NCBI GenBank assembly: GCA_949825045.1 | Contig: OX463829.1 | Coordinates: forward strand, 24,460,715-24,524,714 | Source: Argyresthia goedartella | Taxonomy: Eukaryota; Arthropoda; Insecta; Lepidoptera; Argyresthiidae | Direction: 5' to 3' | DNA: 64,000 nucleotides | In this document: positions 52,298 to 62,930 of the stretch, piece after piece | How positions within the stretch are numbered: the stretch's first letter is position 1 | Layout of the letters: each line of letters opens with the position of its first letter | Translations under genes and position numbers: made by a program | Notes under the pieces: model-generated | The model's database searches: none | The model's input: the letters and a program-made list of their open reading frames with translations, nothing else | What the model was told of the DNA's origin: nothing

Positions 52298-52579
52298 ATA
52301 ACATAACAACATAGCGTCACGCCTTTTCCCACACGGGGTGGCAGAGGCACAATTGTGCCCACTTTGAGCCAGTTATGCTATTCTCCATTTTGCGTGACAG
52401 GGGGCTAGCCCATCGCCGCAGTTATGGAGTAATGAAGGTTTCTTCACGATGTTTTCCATCACCGTTAGAAACGTCCGTATAATGAACTTAAGATAAATTC
52501 ATTGTCTCATCGTCGGTCAGGAATCGAACCTGCATCTCCTGGGAAGCCAGCGTGAAACCCATTAAACCACGCAGCTCCC
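52298..52579 (-). mobile_element. S3 SINE, full length (minus)
   Basis: Tail ACATAACAACATAGCGTCAC at left, body CCATCGCCGCAGTTATGG, B box GGTTCGATTCC on the minus strand near 52522, and the A box region at 52557-52565. It lies between two M1 copies. Confidence 0.85.
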
Positions 52580-52761
52580 AGGTCTAAGATATATTTATGT
52601 AATTAATGTTTGCACCTTTGTTTTGTAGGAATGACTCGCTTGAAGTGGGTGCAATCGGTAACTGGAACAACAAGGCACGACTTTATATATGTATGTGTGA
52701 ATGTATGATATACATTAATTTTGTGAAGGAAAAATATTCGAAATTAGTACCGAGAAATACT

Positions 52762-53191
52762 TTTGTCTACACACGTATCACAAACCCTCTTTACTGCGTC
52801 GAAATAATAATAATAATAATAATAATATCTTGAACACTATTTACACACACAATACCGCACGTTACGAGCATAATGATATACTACTTGTTAAAACTCATTT
52901 CTTATCTGAATATTGACACATTTTGACTATAATGTATCAATATTTCAACATATTATGACAATCAAATTTCGAACGCCGACGCCCGCCTACGTGCCGCCCC
53001 TAGTTTGTCTGTGAAGTTGGTACTACTGAACAAGCTAAACAAGTGTAGAGCAATGATCAATGCCACAATGCCGGTTTAACATGCGGTTCCTTAATACATC
53101 AAAGAGAGCTTATGATATGTGTGTAGATAAACTAATGTATGTAACTGTACATAATTAGGAGTTATGTATCAGTCACATAAACTACTATTAA
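52762..53191. mobile_element. M1 MITE, copy 4 with an S2 scrap
   Basis: GTCTACACACGTATCACAAA begins it and CATAAACTACTATTA ends it. The sequence TTTACTGCGTCGAAATAAT breaks at 52806 and M1 resumes near 52853. It is about 570 bp from copy 3, in the same orientation. Confidence 0.86.
52806..52852 (-). mobile_element. S2 SINE 3' tail fragment in M1
   Basis: An (AAT)n run, then ATCTTGAACACTATTTACAC, matches the extreme 3' end of S2 as at 18907-18950. It is a heavily 5'-truncated SINE. Confidence 0.7.
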
Positions 53192-53199
53192 ATGTAGGT

Positions 53200-55027
53200 T
53201 TGTACGTAAGCATAATTTACATAAAATCGTGCGCATAGAGTAATGATATTGATTATGAAATGCACACCATGAAAACAAGCTCTAATTGAAATAAAATCCA
53301 TTCGGACCGTAACAAATTTATCGACATTTTATCCTACACTAGGTAGTAGAATCATGCATTGCACGTACATCGTTCTTGAAACATATCACTAGACTGTAAA
53401 ACAGTCGCTCTACGTCTATTTCAGTGCATCTGTGATAGCCAGCAGTTTCTCTCTATTTATCTAAAGTAAGTACTTTCACAGATAAGTGACACATGGTGAA
53501 TTAATAATTATAATAATAAGTTTATTTTCCAGAATCATTTACAATACTTCTTAAATATTATTCTATACAAATTAAAAAAGTACCCTTAACTTAATTAAAA
53601 TTAATTACAAATAAAAACATGATCATGAAAGTTAAAGTTATTAACTTCGAAAATCGAATCGAATCTACAATACCTTAAACTCGATTTATCATTCCATTAA
53701 ACAATAAATAAATTTATAATATATTTGGAGGAGGGTTAGGGTAGGGTTTCTTAATAAGAACCGGTAAGTCTAACAAAGTGGTAACTTTGTCCCTTAGGGT
53801 GTATACATAGATATAGCTATAGCCCAAGCTTATTAATTTTGAATTTCCTGCTACGCACGATGTGCGACTTATGACGTAATTTTCATTTTAGCTCATAGAT
53901 TACAATACTGCTTAAGGCGATGATGGAATAAAAATGCGCTGTCGAGTGGAAGTGAGATGCAATAATTACTCGCGAATAAGAAAAAGCGGGATGCCAATAA
54001 TGCACTCGCGACTAATCTGAAACAACGTAAGCGCCAAAACGTAAAAAAAAATCATAAAAAATAAACTATTTCAGGGAATTAACTTTCAAATTGAAAATCG
54101 TTAGAAATAACAATTGTTCATACATTGCAATTATCACACAGTCATATTCACTTACTACTACGGTGTAATAGGATAAAACCATAAAAAAGGGTTGACTTTG
54201 TATTTATTTTCTATCGAGAAAATTTTATCCAAACATGTTTTCCAATTAAGAATCTTTAGATTATATAGTCAAATTACATATACCAGAAATTAATTACGAT
54301 TTGCCCAGTATTTCCTGAAAAACACATGAAAACAGCACCCCATATTTATTTAATCAGCGTCTTAATAACCGGATAGTGAATTTGTTACCCGATTTTATTT
54401 TGACTTGGGCCATAATTATACCTTATGGCACAAAGTTACCCAACTTTATGATACCCTCGAATGCTCTGTGGATAGAAATCAGCCCTAACAAGAGACCATG
54501 CCAAATTAACTTATCGATTTGAACGATCGATCGATTCATGACAGTGTAAAAGAAACATAAAAGTCTGTTATTAATAAATCATGACTCTATTTAATCGAAC
54601 ACCTATTTACATACATGAAAGACATGCAGACTGCAACTGTAAACTAGAGTAATCCTGAAAGACATAAGACATAAGACATTATTTATTGGTAAAAAATAAT
54701 TACAAGTCATTAACATAAAATAAATAATTGAGAATAAATGTTACGGTCGTCACATTATCATAAGATAAGATTCATGTATAATTCAATATTATTTTAATTT
54801 TATATTTTTTTACATATTCAATTAATTATAAAATTGAATATTGGAACAATTTTGCTGGTCAATATTCTATCCTTATGTATGGGCCCTGTCCTTTATGAAT
54901 TCCTCATAGGTATAAAACGATTTCTCGAGAGACGCGAGAGAGAGAGAGAGATATATAAGCGCATTAATTCCTGGCTATTAGTCATTCTAACTAAGGATAT
55001 AACAGTCCTATTCAAAAACATATCTAA
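53200..55027. other. AT-rich DNA with LINE-like tail phrases
   Basis: TAATAATTATAATAATAAGT then TTTATTTTCCAGAATC at 53505 and GACATAAGACATTATTTATT at 54667 look like the antisense starts of LINE or SINE 3' tails, but no coding remnant supports a family. Confidence 0.4.
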
Positions 55028-55695
55028 TAATTGGTCAAGCGCAGTTAGGACTCGCACACGAAGGGTTCCGTACCATCGTACAATAAATGTAAACCAATAA
55101 AAAAACAAAAGCGGAAATAATAAAATATTATAACCTGAACTCGAACCCAGAAACCTAAGATTGTGAAACCGATATCAAACCAATTGCGCCATTTGTGATG
55201 ACTGATGAGTCGCGAAATCTAGGATCATATTTGAAACATGTCATGGTTTGTTATATGGCGGCTGGTGTTTAACCACATATCTTTTAGGGAGACCCCCTTT
55301 AATTTATAATATATCTTGTAGTTCAACAAACATTCATTGAAAATTTCAACTCTCTACCTGTTTAGATTCATCAAATAGAGCCCGCTGATATAAACATAAA
55401 CACAATTATTTACATACAGGCACGTACATTGCTCCTGGCCCCACATTAGGATAACCTGCGTCGTGGGAAGTAGAAACAACGATGTCACACACATATACAC
55501 ATCCAAGACCTAGGGTTTTATTTTCTGTATGCCGGGGATCGAACCCGGGACCTCTCGCATGGTACGTAGGCCGCGCCAGAACCGCAACGCCGCAGAGTTC
55601 CTCAGAGCGTCAGACAGACGGACAGACGGACAGTGGAGGCTTAGTAATAGGGTCTCATTTGGCACCCTTCAGGTACGGAACCCGATATGGTGTAA
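55028..55695 (-). mobile_element. E repeat (minus), split by S1
   Basis: The right end of E is at 55036-55080 (GGACTCGCACACGAAGGGTT, CCGTACC). Internal E sequence lies at 55290-55380 (GGAGACCCCCTT, GAAAATTTCAACTCTCTACC). The E start is inverted at 55620-55692 (ACGGACAGTGGAGGCTTAGT, CACCCTTCAGGTACGGAACC). S1 occupies the gap. Confidence 0.65.
55395..55615 (-). mobile_element. S1 SINE, full length, inside E
   Basis: TACATACAGGCACGTACATT, CCCACATTAGGATAACC, GTCGTGGGAAGTAG and CACATCCAAGACCTAGGG, then B box GGTTCGATCCC on the minus strand near 55549 and the head to 55615. Confidence 0.8.
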
Positions 55696-55907
55696 AAAAA
55701 TATGGTTTCCTATTTCTAGGGATGATTACAGATACATTATGAACTTCTCAGGAAAAAAGTTACAGTGAACTTATTACAGAGAAATAAGAGTCAAGAGTAA
55801 TGTTATTTAAAATACATGTGTTAGTTAACTTAACTGGGTAATTTTTCAGCACGTTACTTTACGACAAAAAATGTTACGAATGATTTCTACAAGGGAAATA
55901 TTAAACT

Positions 55908-56145
55908 GCACATCAAAAATACTGATTTGCACAACAAATATCAGGGCAAAATGCTGCGGTAGCTTAGGTGAAGGGTAAAGGGGGTGAGCGAAGCGGAGCG
56001 CCCTCTATCCTTCGTGTTAGGTTGAACATGCAAGAACGACAAAACATACTTAAAACATAAACTTGTATACACATAAAATATTTAAAACACAAAAAGTGTT
56101 TTTGCTGATCCTTTTTTGCTGTGCAAATCAGTATTTTTGATGTGC
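55908..56145. mobile_element. FB unit in a GCACATCAAAAATACTG shell
   Basis: 238 bp with 26-bp perfect terminal inverted repeats GCACATCAAAAATACTGATT.... The interior starts CAGGGCAAAATGCTGCGGTA and runs through the core CCTTCGTGTTAGGTTGAACA to AAACATACTTAAAACATAAA. Only one core arm is present. Confidence 0.85.
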
Positions 56146-56432
56146 GATTAAATACTAGCCATTCTTTAACACCAGAAAGGCTATACTTATAGCGCCGATT
56201 TGTTCTGGTAAATAGTTGTTGTTTCTCATGTATTAATGGGGATCAGGCCCCCAGCATCTTTTAAGTCATCAGCTAGTAGGTAATTTGTATAGATATTTCA
56301 ATCGTAATATCTCATCTTGTTTATTTCGTGGAAAAAGTTTCCTTTGAATAACGCTACACATTTAAATCCTAGAGCCTATTCACTGATCCGAGAGACAAAA
56401 CAAAACACCGCCGCCTTGCGAGCTACCAGTTT

Positions 56433-56466
56433 TATAAAAGCGAGCGGCTTGCGCTATTTCTCATTT
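56433..56466 (+). promoter_or_regulatory. TATA-initiator core promoter
   Basis: TATAAAAG at 56433-56440 and an initiator-like TCATTT at 56461-56466 whose A (56463) is 30 bases from the first T of the TATA box, the canonical spacing. The surroundings are GC-rich. No DPE-like match is seen at +28. Confidence 0.5.
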
Positions 56467-56584
56467 GAACTTGGAATCTTGTCGCAATCCCTTGAGGAGT
56501 GCGGGAGAGCCGAGCGAGTCCGCGAAATCATTGCGCGCGAAAAGTGACAGATTGTGTTTTTCTTCTTACTCGTAAAAATTCAAA

Positions 56585-56671
56585 ATGGCCGTCACGAGTG
56601 CCAGGACTATTGGGAGCATGAAGGAAGAGGTGCATTTTAGCCATGGCGAGGCGAGGATCGACAAATATACG
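56585..56671 (+). CDS. putative first coding exon of an unrecognised host gene
   Basis: The ATG at 56585 sits in CAAAATGGC, the favoured insect initiation context, 122 bases after the predicted start site. It opens 29 codons (MAVTSARTIGSMKEEVHFSH, then GEARIDKYT) that end exactly at ACG followed by GTAACC, a plausible splice donor in phase 0. Reading on would hit TAA after two more codons, so splicing is required for a longer product. The leader (56463-56584) has no upstream ATG that I can see. The segment is CpG-rich and lacks any match to the repeat families here. I do not recognise the protein. Downstream exons were not found; they would lie beyond the MITEs, possibly outside the window. 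A chance arrangement or a hidden LTR is the alternative. Confidence 0.45.
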
Positions 56672-56962
56672 GTAACCTAAAAACTCCATATATATTTTTT
56701 ATAATAATTTAAACGATTTATTAAACTAATACTACCTTTTTAAATACCTACTAGGCCAATGGTAACGATTATTAGGTGATCAATAGCCTTTTCATATAAT
56801 TATGACATCTCGTTTTTCCGATCTCCTTAATTATTTTAATTCAGAATACAGACGTTTTAATTCACAAATAAGAATAACATGGTAAGGTTACTGATTAATT
56901 TTCTATTGGTATTCGTTAATGACTTTCTTTAGATGTATGGTGAAGGATGTATTCACTGAATA

Positions 56963-57125
56963 GACTATACTAGGATTTTTAATTTGAGGCCAGAAATGTA
57001 AACAAACAACTGTCATTTTCCAGTACAAAAATTCTATAGGAATGACAAAGTCAACGGTTATGTTCTAGAAATTGACAGTTGTTTGTTTACATTTCTGGCC
57101 TCAAATTAAAAATCGCAGTATAGTC
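56963..57125. mobile_element. 163-bp MITE with about 53-bp inverted repeats
   Basis: GACTATACTAGGATTTTTAA, TTTGAGGCCAGAAATGTAAA and CAAACAACTGTCA are inverted at 57060-57125 (TGACAGTTGTTTGTTTACAT, CTGGCCTCAAATTAAAAATC). The tips GACTATAC and GTATAGTC are exact. It lies within the proposed first intron of the gene starting at 56585. Confidence 0.88.
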
Positions 57126-57363
57126 AACGAATAATTCTCGATGAAAAAATCGAAAGCGAAAGTTTTGGACTAAGTAGTTAGAGACAAACAATAAATGTCC
57201 TGACCCCTCTAAGGCGAGCTCTGGGGGGAAGCACAAAGAAGGACCTGTTATTTGGTTTTTTACTTACATCTCATAGAAAAATTGTCGTACTACATAATGA
57301 AAGCGATTAGTTATCTACAACTTTAATTCTGTATTGTACATTTTTTACTTTTTCCCAATCTCC

Positions 57364-58010
57364 ATGATCATTATATTTGTTGCCCTTATTTTTCCCAAAA
57401 TTTGCTGCCTTCCTGATTCCTTCCTTCCCCCAAGGGCGCATTACTGAAGAGGATCAAAAAAATTTTTCGGTAATGTTTGCACTATACAATATTCGCAATT
57501 CCAAAAGTTTTTTAAGCAATAATAATAAAATAATAAAGATATTTATTTGTAGGAAAAAAGTTAGCTCCGGACCCCCTTTTCAGCACTCAACCTGAGCTAG
57601 AAATTGAGTTTAGGTAGGTATATAGACGTCACCGTAAGATTGTCAAAACCGTTAGTTTCAAAACTAAACCAGACCGACAGGGGTTTATAATTTACGTTTA
57701 TTTTGTTCTTACATGTCAACCTAACACGAAGACTATTCGCTGCGCTCGCCCCCTCTAGTCTTCACCTAAGCTATTTTTGCCCTGGTGTTTTCTTTGCTAT
57801 TTTTAACATTATAATAAAATCTTTTTTCCTACAAATAAATATTTTTATTATTTTATTATTATTGCTTAAAAAACTTTTGGAATTGCGAATATTGTATAGT
57901 GCAAACATTACCGAAATTTTTTTTTGATCCTCTTCCGTAATGCGCCCTTGGGGGCAATCAGGAAGGCAGCAAATTTTGGGGAAAATAAGGGCAATAAATA
58001 TAATGATCAT
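57364..58010. mobile_element. large inverted-repeat unit, about 190-bp arms
   Basis: The left arm 57364-57560 (ATGATCATTATATTTGTTGC, CAAGGGCGCATTACTGAAGA, CGGTAATGTTTGCACTATAC) is inverted at 57821-58010, with small differences. The spacer of about 260 bp (57561-57820) contains an M3 end and the FB core. Confidence 0.9.
57628..57790. mobile_element. M3-type end plus FB core (nested)
   Basis: CGTCACCGTAAGATTGTCAA and AACCGTTAGTTTCAA are the M3 end. They are followed by CAGACCGACAGGGG, ACATGTCAACCTAACACGAA and CTTCACCTAAGCTATTTTTG, i.e. half an M3 unit in the spacer of the large inverted repeat. Confidence 0.75.
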
Positions 58011-58019
58011 CAAAACTTT

Positions 58020-58260
58020 TTTTTCCTACCCAAAATGGATAAATGAACACCAAAAGTAGCAAAAAATATCAGGGCAAAATACTGCGGTAGCTTAGGTAAA
58101 GGGTAAAGGGGGTGAGCGAAGCGAAGCCCCTTTATCCTTCGTGTTAGGTTGAACATCAAAAAATACTTCAAACATAAACTGAAGTACACAAAATATAAAA
58201 AGAAGTTTGGTGATCATTTATCTAAACACAATTTGGTGAACATTTATTCTGGCAGTCATT
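58020..58260. mobile_element. FB unit in a TAAATGAACACCAAA shell
   Basis: GGATAAATGAACACCAAAAG at the left is echoed inverted by TTTGGTGATCATTTATCTAA and TTTGGTGAACATTTATT at the right. The interior has CAGGGCAAAATACTGCGGTA, GGGGGTGAGCGAAGCGAAGC and TTCGTGTTAGGTTGAACATC. Confidence 0.7.
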
Positions 58261-59325
58261 TCGAATTTATTGATAGTAAAATAGGAGCGTTTTTGGTAAT
58301 CGTTTAAACACAAGCCGAAAATAAGTAGCATTTTTTTGTACAAAGACGGCAAAGAAAAAAAAGCCACATCTATGGTAATGAGGAAATAAATTTCAGGATG
58401 AAATGAAAATGAATTATGCCGAAGCCGAGCTATTCAGATCACCATCGAAGTTATATAGTCATAGGTATGGCTTCCAGATAGAAAAATTATAACTCCATAG
58501 AAATAGCCCGTTTTTTTTGCGATTTTCTCGAATTTTGGGAATTATCTCTATATGGCTTTGTAGAAAAAAAAACATATAATTATTGGTTTTGCGCCTGTGC
58601 GGCGCGTGACGTGGAGAGTGATAACGTAGAAAGAGTTTCCTCTATGATGGGGGCTCAATGATGTAATGAAATAAACCGAATAAAGGTGTCTTCAGACCGA
58701 AGATGAGTTTTAATTTTAACCCACTATTACTTAAGAGCTTAACCTGTGAAGCATTTTATAGAATAGTGATTTTAAATAAAAAAAAAACAAGGTATCATCA
58801 TCTTCGCAAATTAAATATAATAAAACGTATGGTTAAATAACTGAAAGTTTCATCGATAAATAAGTGTCGATTTTATTTGTGGAACTCAAATGGGCAAAGT
58901 TAATTTTTAATCATATAAAGAATCATTATTTATTTTTTGTAACAAAAAAGATCGGAAAATCGAGGTAGGTACTCTGTTTTATTGAAAATTCAAAAGATTA
59001 GATTTCCAATCTCAGAGTTTCAGGATCTTAAAAATCCTGAAATCTCAGGACAAATCCTGTGATATGGTGACCCTAGTCGTAGGTGGTCATAGTCGTACTG
59101 CAATAAGTACGACTACTTACATATGAAATTCGACTACTAGAAATGTACATGTTATAGTCAAAAGATCAAACCTTTAAGTACTATTTTCCAACTTCAGCCG
59201 CGTTTCTGTAATTATTGGACTACCTTGTCAAATACCGAATTGGACAAGATCGCAATGCGCGCTATAACCATGAAATAACATGAAAAAACATTATACCAAA
59301 AAATATTCTTGTAATACCTACCCAG
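58261..59325. other. unassigned DNA
   Basis: Near 59011-59050, TTTCAGGATCTTAAAAATCCTG with flanking repeats of TCTCAG/CTGA forms a small local hairpin. Nothing else is supported. Confidence 0.4.
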
Positions 59326-59620
59326 AACTCCGTGGTCTAATGGGTTTCACGCTTGCTTCTCACACAGGAGATGCAGGTTCGATTCCTGACCATGTACCAA
59401 TGAGATAATTAATTTATCTTAAGAACATTATCGGAAGTCCAGTGTTTCGGATGGCACGTTAAGCTGTAGGTCCCGACAACTATCGCTTCGTGGTAGTGGT
59501 CGTTAACCCCTCCATCAACCCCCACTGAGCCAGCGTGGTGGAGTTTGGCTTAATCTTACTCGTACCCGTGTAAAGGCCTGTGCCTCTCGGTGAGGGTATT
59601 AATGGGCTACATTATAATAC
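59326..59620 (+). mobile_element. S3-headed SINE with a different body
   Basis: The head is S3 (CTCCGTGGTCTAATGGGTTT, CACACAGGAGATGCAGG, B box GGTTCGATTCC). After CAATGAGATAATTAATTTAT, at about 59419, it switches to GGAAGTCCAGTG, GGATGGCACGTTAAGCTG, GTACCCGTGTAAAGGCC and TATTAATGGGCTAC, a body not seen in the other S3 copies. Confidence 0.75.
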
Positions 59621-60429
59621 CTACCCATCTTTACATTAAGAATTATGTAGGTCAGATACATGGATGTCATTGGCTAGATTAATAGTTCATTTCATGTGCC
59701 TTGATGTTACAATTAATTGAGTTGAGCCTTGTCTTACATAAGCTGATAATAAATCAACCTGATATAAGAAGGTACATCTAGTTTTATGAAGTGTTCATTG
59801 TGGATTGTAGCGTCGTAAAAAATTGTTATAATCGTAAAGAAACCGTTAATAAAGTTCTATTTGAAATGCAATAAAATTAACAATAAAAAATTGTATTAAT
59901 ACCAAAACACATTAGCGTGAATTTATTACTGGGTCCTAAGTTAGTTTCATGTAAAACTGTCATGTATTTACTTACATTTTAAAACTACAAATCATTAGAT
60001 CCAATAAGTCTACTTACTGCCCAAGGGTCTGGCCCATGAGGTCTTAATGTCAAACTGTCCTTTGCTCTAATCAACCTTATGTTACAGTATGATTAATGAT
60101 TTTTTACCCAAAAAGTATAAGTATCTACTTAATTAACTTTTTGAAATTTTTGAGAATGAAGAAGATCTAGTAATTTTTTATTATTATCGTACCTATTACC
60201 GAAATAAAATAAAAAATCCGCAAAGTTAATTACCTACATTCATAGGAATCTACATGATATTCAACCAGAAAGTAAGTGTACTAAACACCAAATATATTTT
60301 GATATGTAAGTAATATATGAGATTAGTGAAAGGAGTCAATATGGATCTCAAGCATTTTACGACTAAGACAATATGATTCTCGGCAGTTAAAGAAAGACGG
60401 TAATTTGACTAGGAGCCCTCACGGGCCGG

Positions 60430-60662
60430 ACCGTTCCCAATATGACAATGTTCTTAATGACAAGTTCTAATTTTGTCCAATTCTCATTTTGACAACTTCC
60501 CAATTCGAACACTTCCCATTTCTACCACTTCCCAATTCGACCAATCCCCAAATTGAACACTTCCAAAATTTACAACTTCCCAATTCGACCACTCCTCAAT
60601 TCGACCACTTCCCAAATTACCCACTTCCCAAATTGACCACTTCCCAAATTTACCACAACCCA
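60430..60662. repeat. 15-bp degenerate minisatellite
   Basis: Units of the form CCACTTCCCAATTCGA with a 15-base period. Because 15 is divisible by 3 the array stays open (60489-60689) and gives a false repetitive protein. Confidence 0.85.
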
Positions 60663-61564
60663 TATAGTCAGCATTTTACTAACATTTAACCTAGTAACTG
60701 GGCATGTCCCACAGTTGTTGTCTAGACAGGGTTTGCTCAGTAAGGGGCTGTACGCCCTTGACTTACAGACATAAAGCTGTCGATATGGAAAGTGGTTAAT
60801 GTGGTCAACAACCACATGTTCAAATTAGAAAGTCGTCGAATTGGCACAAAATTTAGAGCTGACTGACGTAATGGGAAGTCGTAATTCAATCATTCATCAT
60901 AGATCTAAATGCCTATTTCACTATTTATATCTACTAAAATCTTTTATATTATACATACATACATAAATAAATGTGTATGTTGAGCATCTAATTGTATCGT
61001 AACATAATTATCAGTTATTTAATTCATCATTCGCGCTGATGACTTTTTGCCAAACAGTTTCAATATCAAGGTAACGAGTTCGATGCTCGGCAAGGCAACC
61101 TTTCATTATCAAGGTAGGACCTTGGCAGTAGATTCTACACAAGTTTTATTTTAAACGGTTATTATTATAATTCCACTCTAGTAGCATATGTAGGGCACTG
61201 CATTATGACTATGTGTAATGTCGTAAATATCTCTTGATTGTCTCCGTGGTTCGGTGGGCACCCAAGATTTAAATTTACGAGAGAAACTTAACTGTTATAA
61301 GCAGGGTGTAACGTGCGTGCAAGTCTGTGTCTCAACACTCTTCTTGTAAAAAAGTCATGAATCATATAATAGGGTTTTGGGTAAATACTACTAGCTGACT
61401 CAACATTCGTCTTCTGTCAGAATCTATTTGAGTACCACCGCGATCTATTGGAAGAAGGAGGAACTAAACAATCGATTTTTCTATTTTTCGTCTGTAGCTT
61501 TGCCTTAATTAGATTTTTGCTCCGGAAGAAGCTTCCTACGAATTCAACGAATAGTTTTAAGATA
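60663..61564. other. unassigned DNA
   Basis: Contains CTAGCTGACTCAAC at 61388, resembling the start of the element at 28951, but its end phrase is not found. No gene is supported. Confidence 0.4.
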
Positions 61565-62225
61565 ATTCACCAAATTAAAAACTAAAAAAACCTATTTCAA
61601 GTTAAAGCCCTATTTCTTCCTCCCCAGGTTAGGATGCGAATGAAGTCTTTGTATATAAAAAGTCCTCATCAAAACTTTTGCTGCACTGGACCACACACCA
61701 AAACGTCGTCTGTGTATATGTCACCCTAAGATTGCCAAAAAGTTTGTTGATAAACTACCGTTGTTTTTCTCGTCAGTTGGTCAACTATCGACAGATAGTA
61801 AACTGTAGGGTACTGCTTACTACATGACGCGTTAGTTGATAAACTAACGGATAGAACCGTTAAATAGTAAACTGGTTTAAACTGGAATTGCAAACGAAAT
61901 ACCAGGGCAAACAATGCGGTAGCGTAGTGAGACTTCGTGTTAGGTTGACATGTTAGAACAAAAGAAACGTAAATTCTAAACCCTGTCGGTCTGGTTTACT
62001 ATCTGTCGATAGTTGATCAACTAACGGTTTTGACTATCTTACGGTGAAATATATATTTTTGGTATTTGTTGATTTTTTTGAAAAGCGCTAAATCAATATT
62101 GATAAAATTTGTAAGGGATCACCTCTGAAGTATGACCTACCATTCAAATTACGAATCATCAAAATCGGTTCATAATTGACGGAGTAATCGCGTAACATAC
62201 ACAAAAAAAAGTTGAGTTGAAAAGT
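61565..62225. repeat. R5 repeat, copy 2 (carrying M3)
   Basis: GCGAATGAAGTCTTTGTATA, CATCAAAACTTTTGCTGCAC and CAAAACGTCGTCTGTGTATA lie to the left. After M3 come TGGTATTTGTTGATTTTTTT, GAAGTATGACCTACCATTC and AAAATCGGTTCATAATTGAC. Confidence 0.7.
61728..62046. mobile_element. M3 MITE, copy 2, complete
   Basis: TCACCCTAAGATTGCCAAAA and, inverted, TTTTGACTATCTTACGGTGA form the ends. Inner inverted blocks are GTTGATAAACTA and GTCAACTATCGACAGATAGT. The interior has an FB-type core (TTCGTGTTAGGTTGACATG). R5 copy 1 at 32505 is uninterrupted at the same point. Confidence 0.85.
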
Positions 62226-62365
62226 TCATCCAAATCGGCCCACTGTTCTCGAGTGTCGCGCTCGCCAATCGTTAAAATCGCCAATTAGCGATTCATTTAG
62301 AGGTGTAGTCTTATTTTAAAAGGTTGTTAGGGACATCATTCTGAGCAACTTTCATTTTGATCTAA

Positions 62366-62615
62366 GCAACCAACCGAGTCGGCAGTGACCCTGTCTACGA
62401 AGCCAAGGGTCCCGGATTCGAGTCCCGCTGGGGGCAATTATTTGTTTAATGAGAACGGATGTTTGCACCCTAGTCATGGTTGTTTATCTATCTAAGTATG
62501 ATATTTATCTATATAAGTATGTGTATCGTAGTCTAGTACCCAAGATACAGGGAATCCTAGTTTGGGGCTAGATCAATGTGTGTAAATAGTTTCCAAGATA
62601 TTATTATTATTAAAT
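62366..62615 (+). mobile_element. S2 SINE, full length (plus)
   Basis: Head ACCGAGTCGGCAGTGACCCT, B box-like GATTCGAGTCCCG near 62416, body GAGAACGGATGTTTGCACCC and GGGAATCCTAGTTTGGGGCT, and a TTATTATTATT tail. Confidence 0.85.
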
Positions 62616-62930
62616 GTAATTTTCACTTCTTCATACAGTTTGGGCCGTGCGATCAACACTAAATATGATGCCCATAACAACCACCTAAAATATCATTCCA
62701 ACTAACCGTTATACCCTGTAGTAACGTGTGTGTGTAGATGGAAAGTTTTTTTTTCATTCATTATTTAAAAGCGACGGTCTTGTCCTTAGAGTTCCTTCCA
62801 TGCACTTCACACACTGCCCTCTCCTTGACGTCCTGATACGACAGTACATTTATCTTCTCCTCCACTGTTAGTGCTGGACTAAACAACTGATAATAAGGAC
62901 TTATACCACTATCTATACGCACGGACTTCA

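Noticed and set aside
57377..58013. Two related small proteins with a shared RITEEDQKxFSVMFALYNIR segment
   Set aside because: They are the same DNA in the two arms of an inverted repeat, read in opposite directions. Two copies of one sequence are not evidence of coding.
60489..60689. Short repetitive protein gene (TTSQFEHFP... type)
   Set aside because: The frame is open only because a 15-bp minisatellite has a period divisible by three. There is no start context or conservation evidence.
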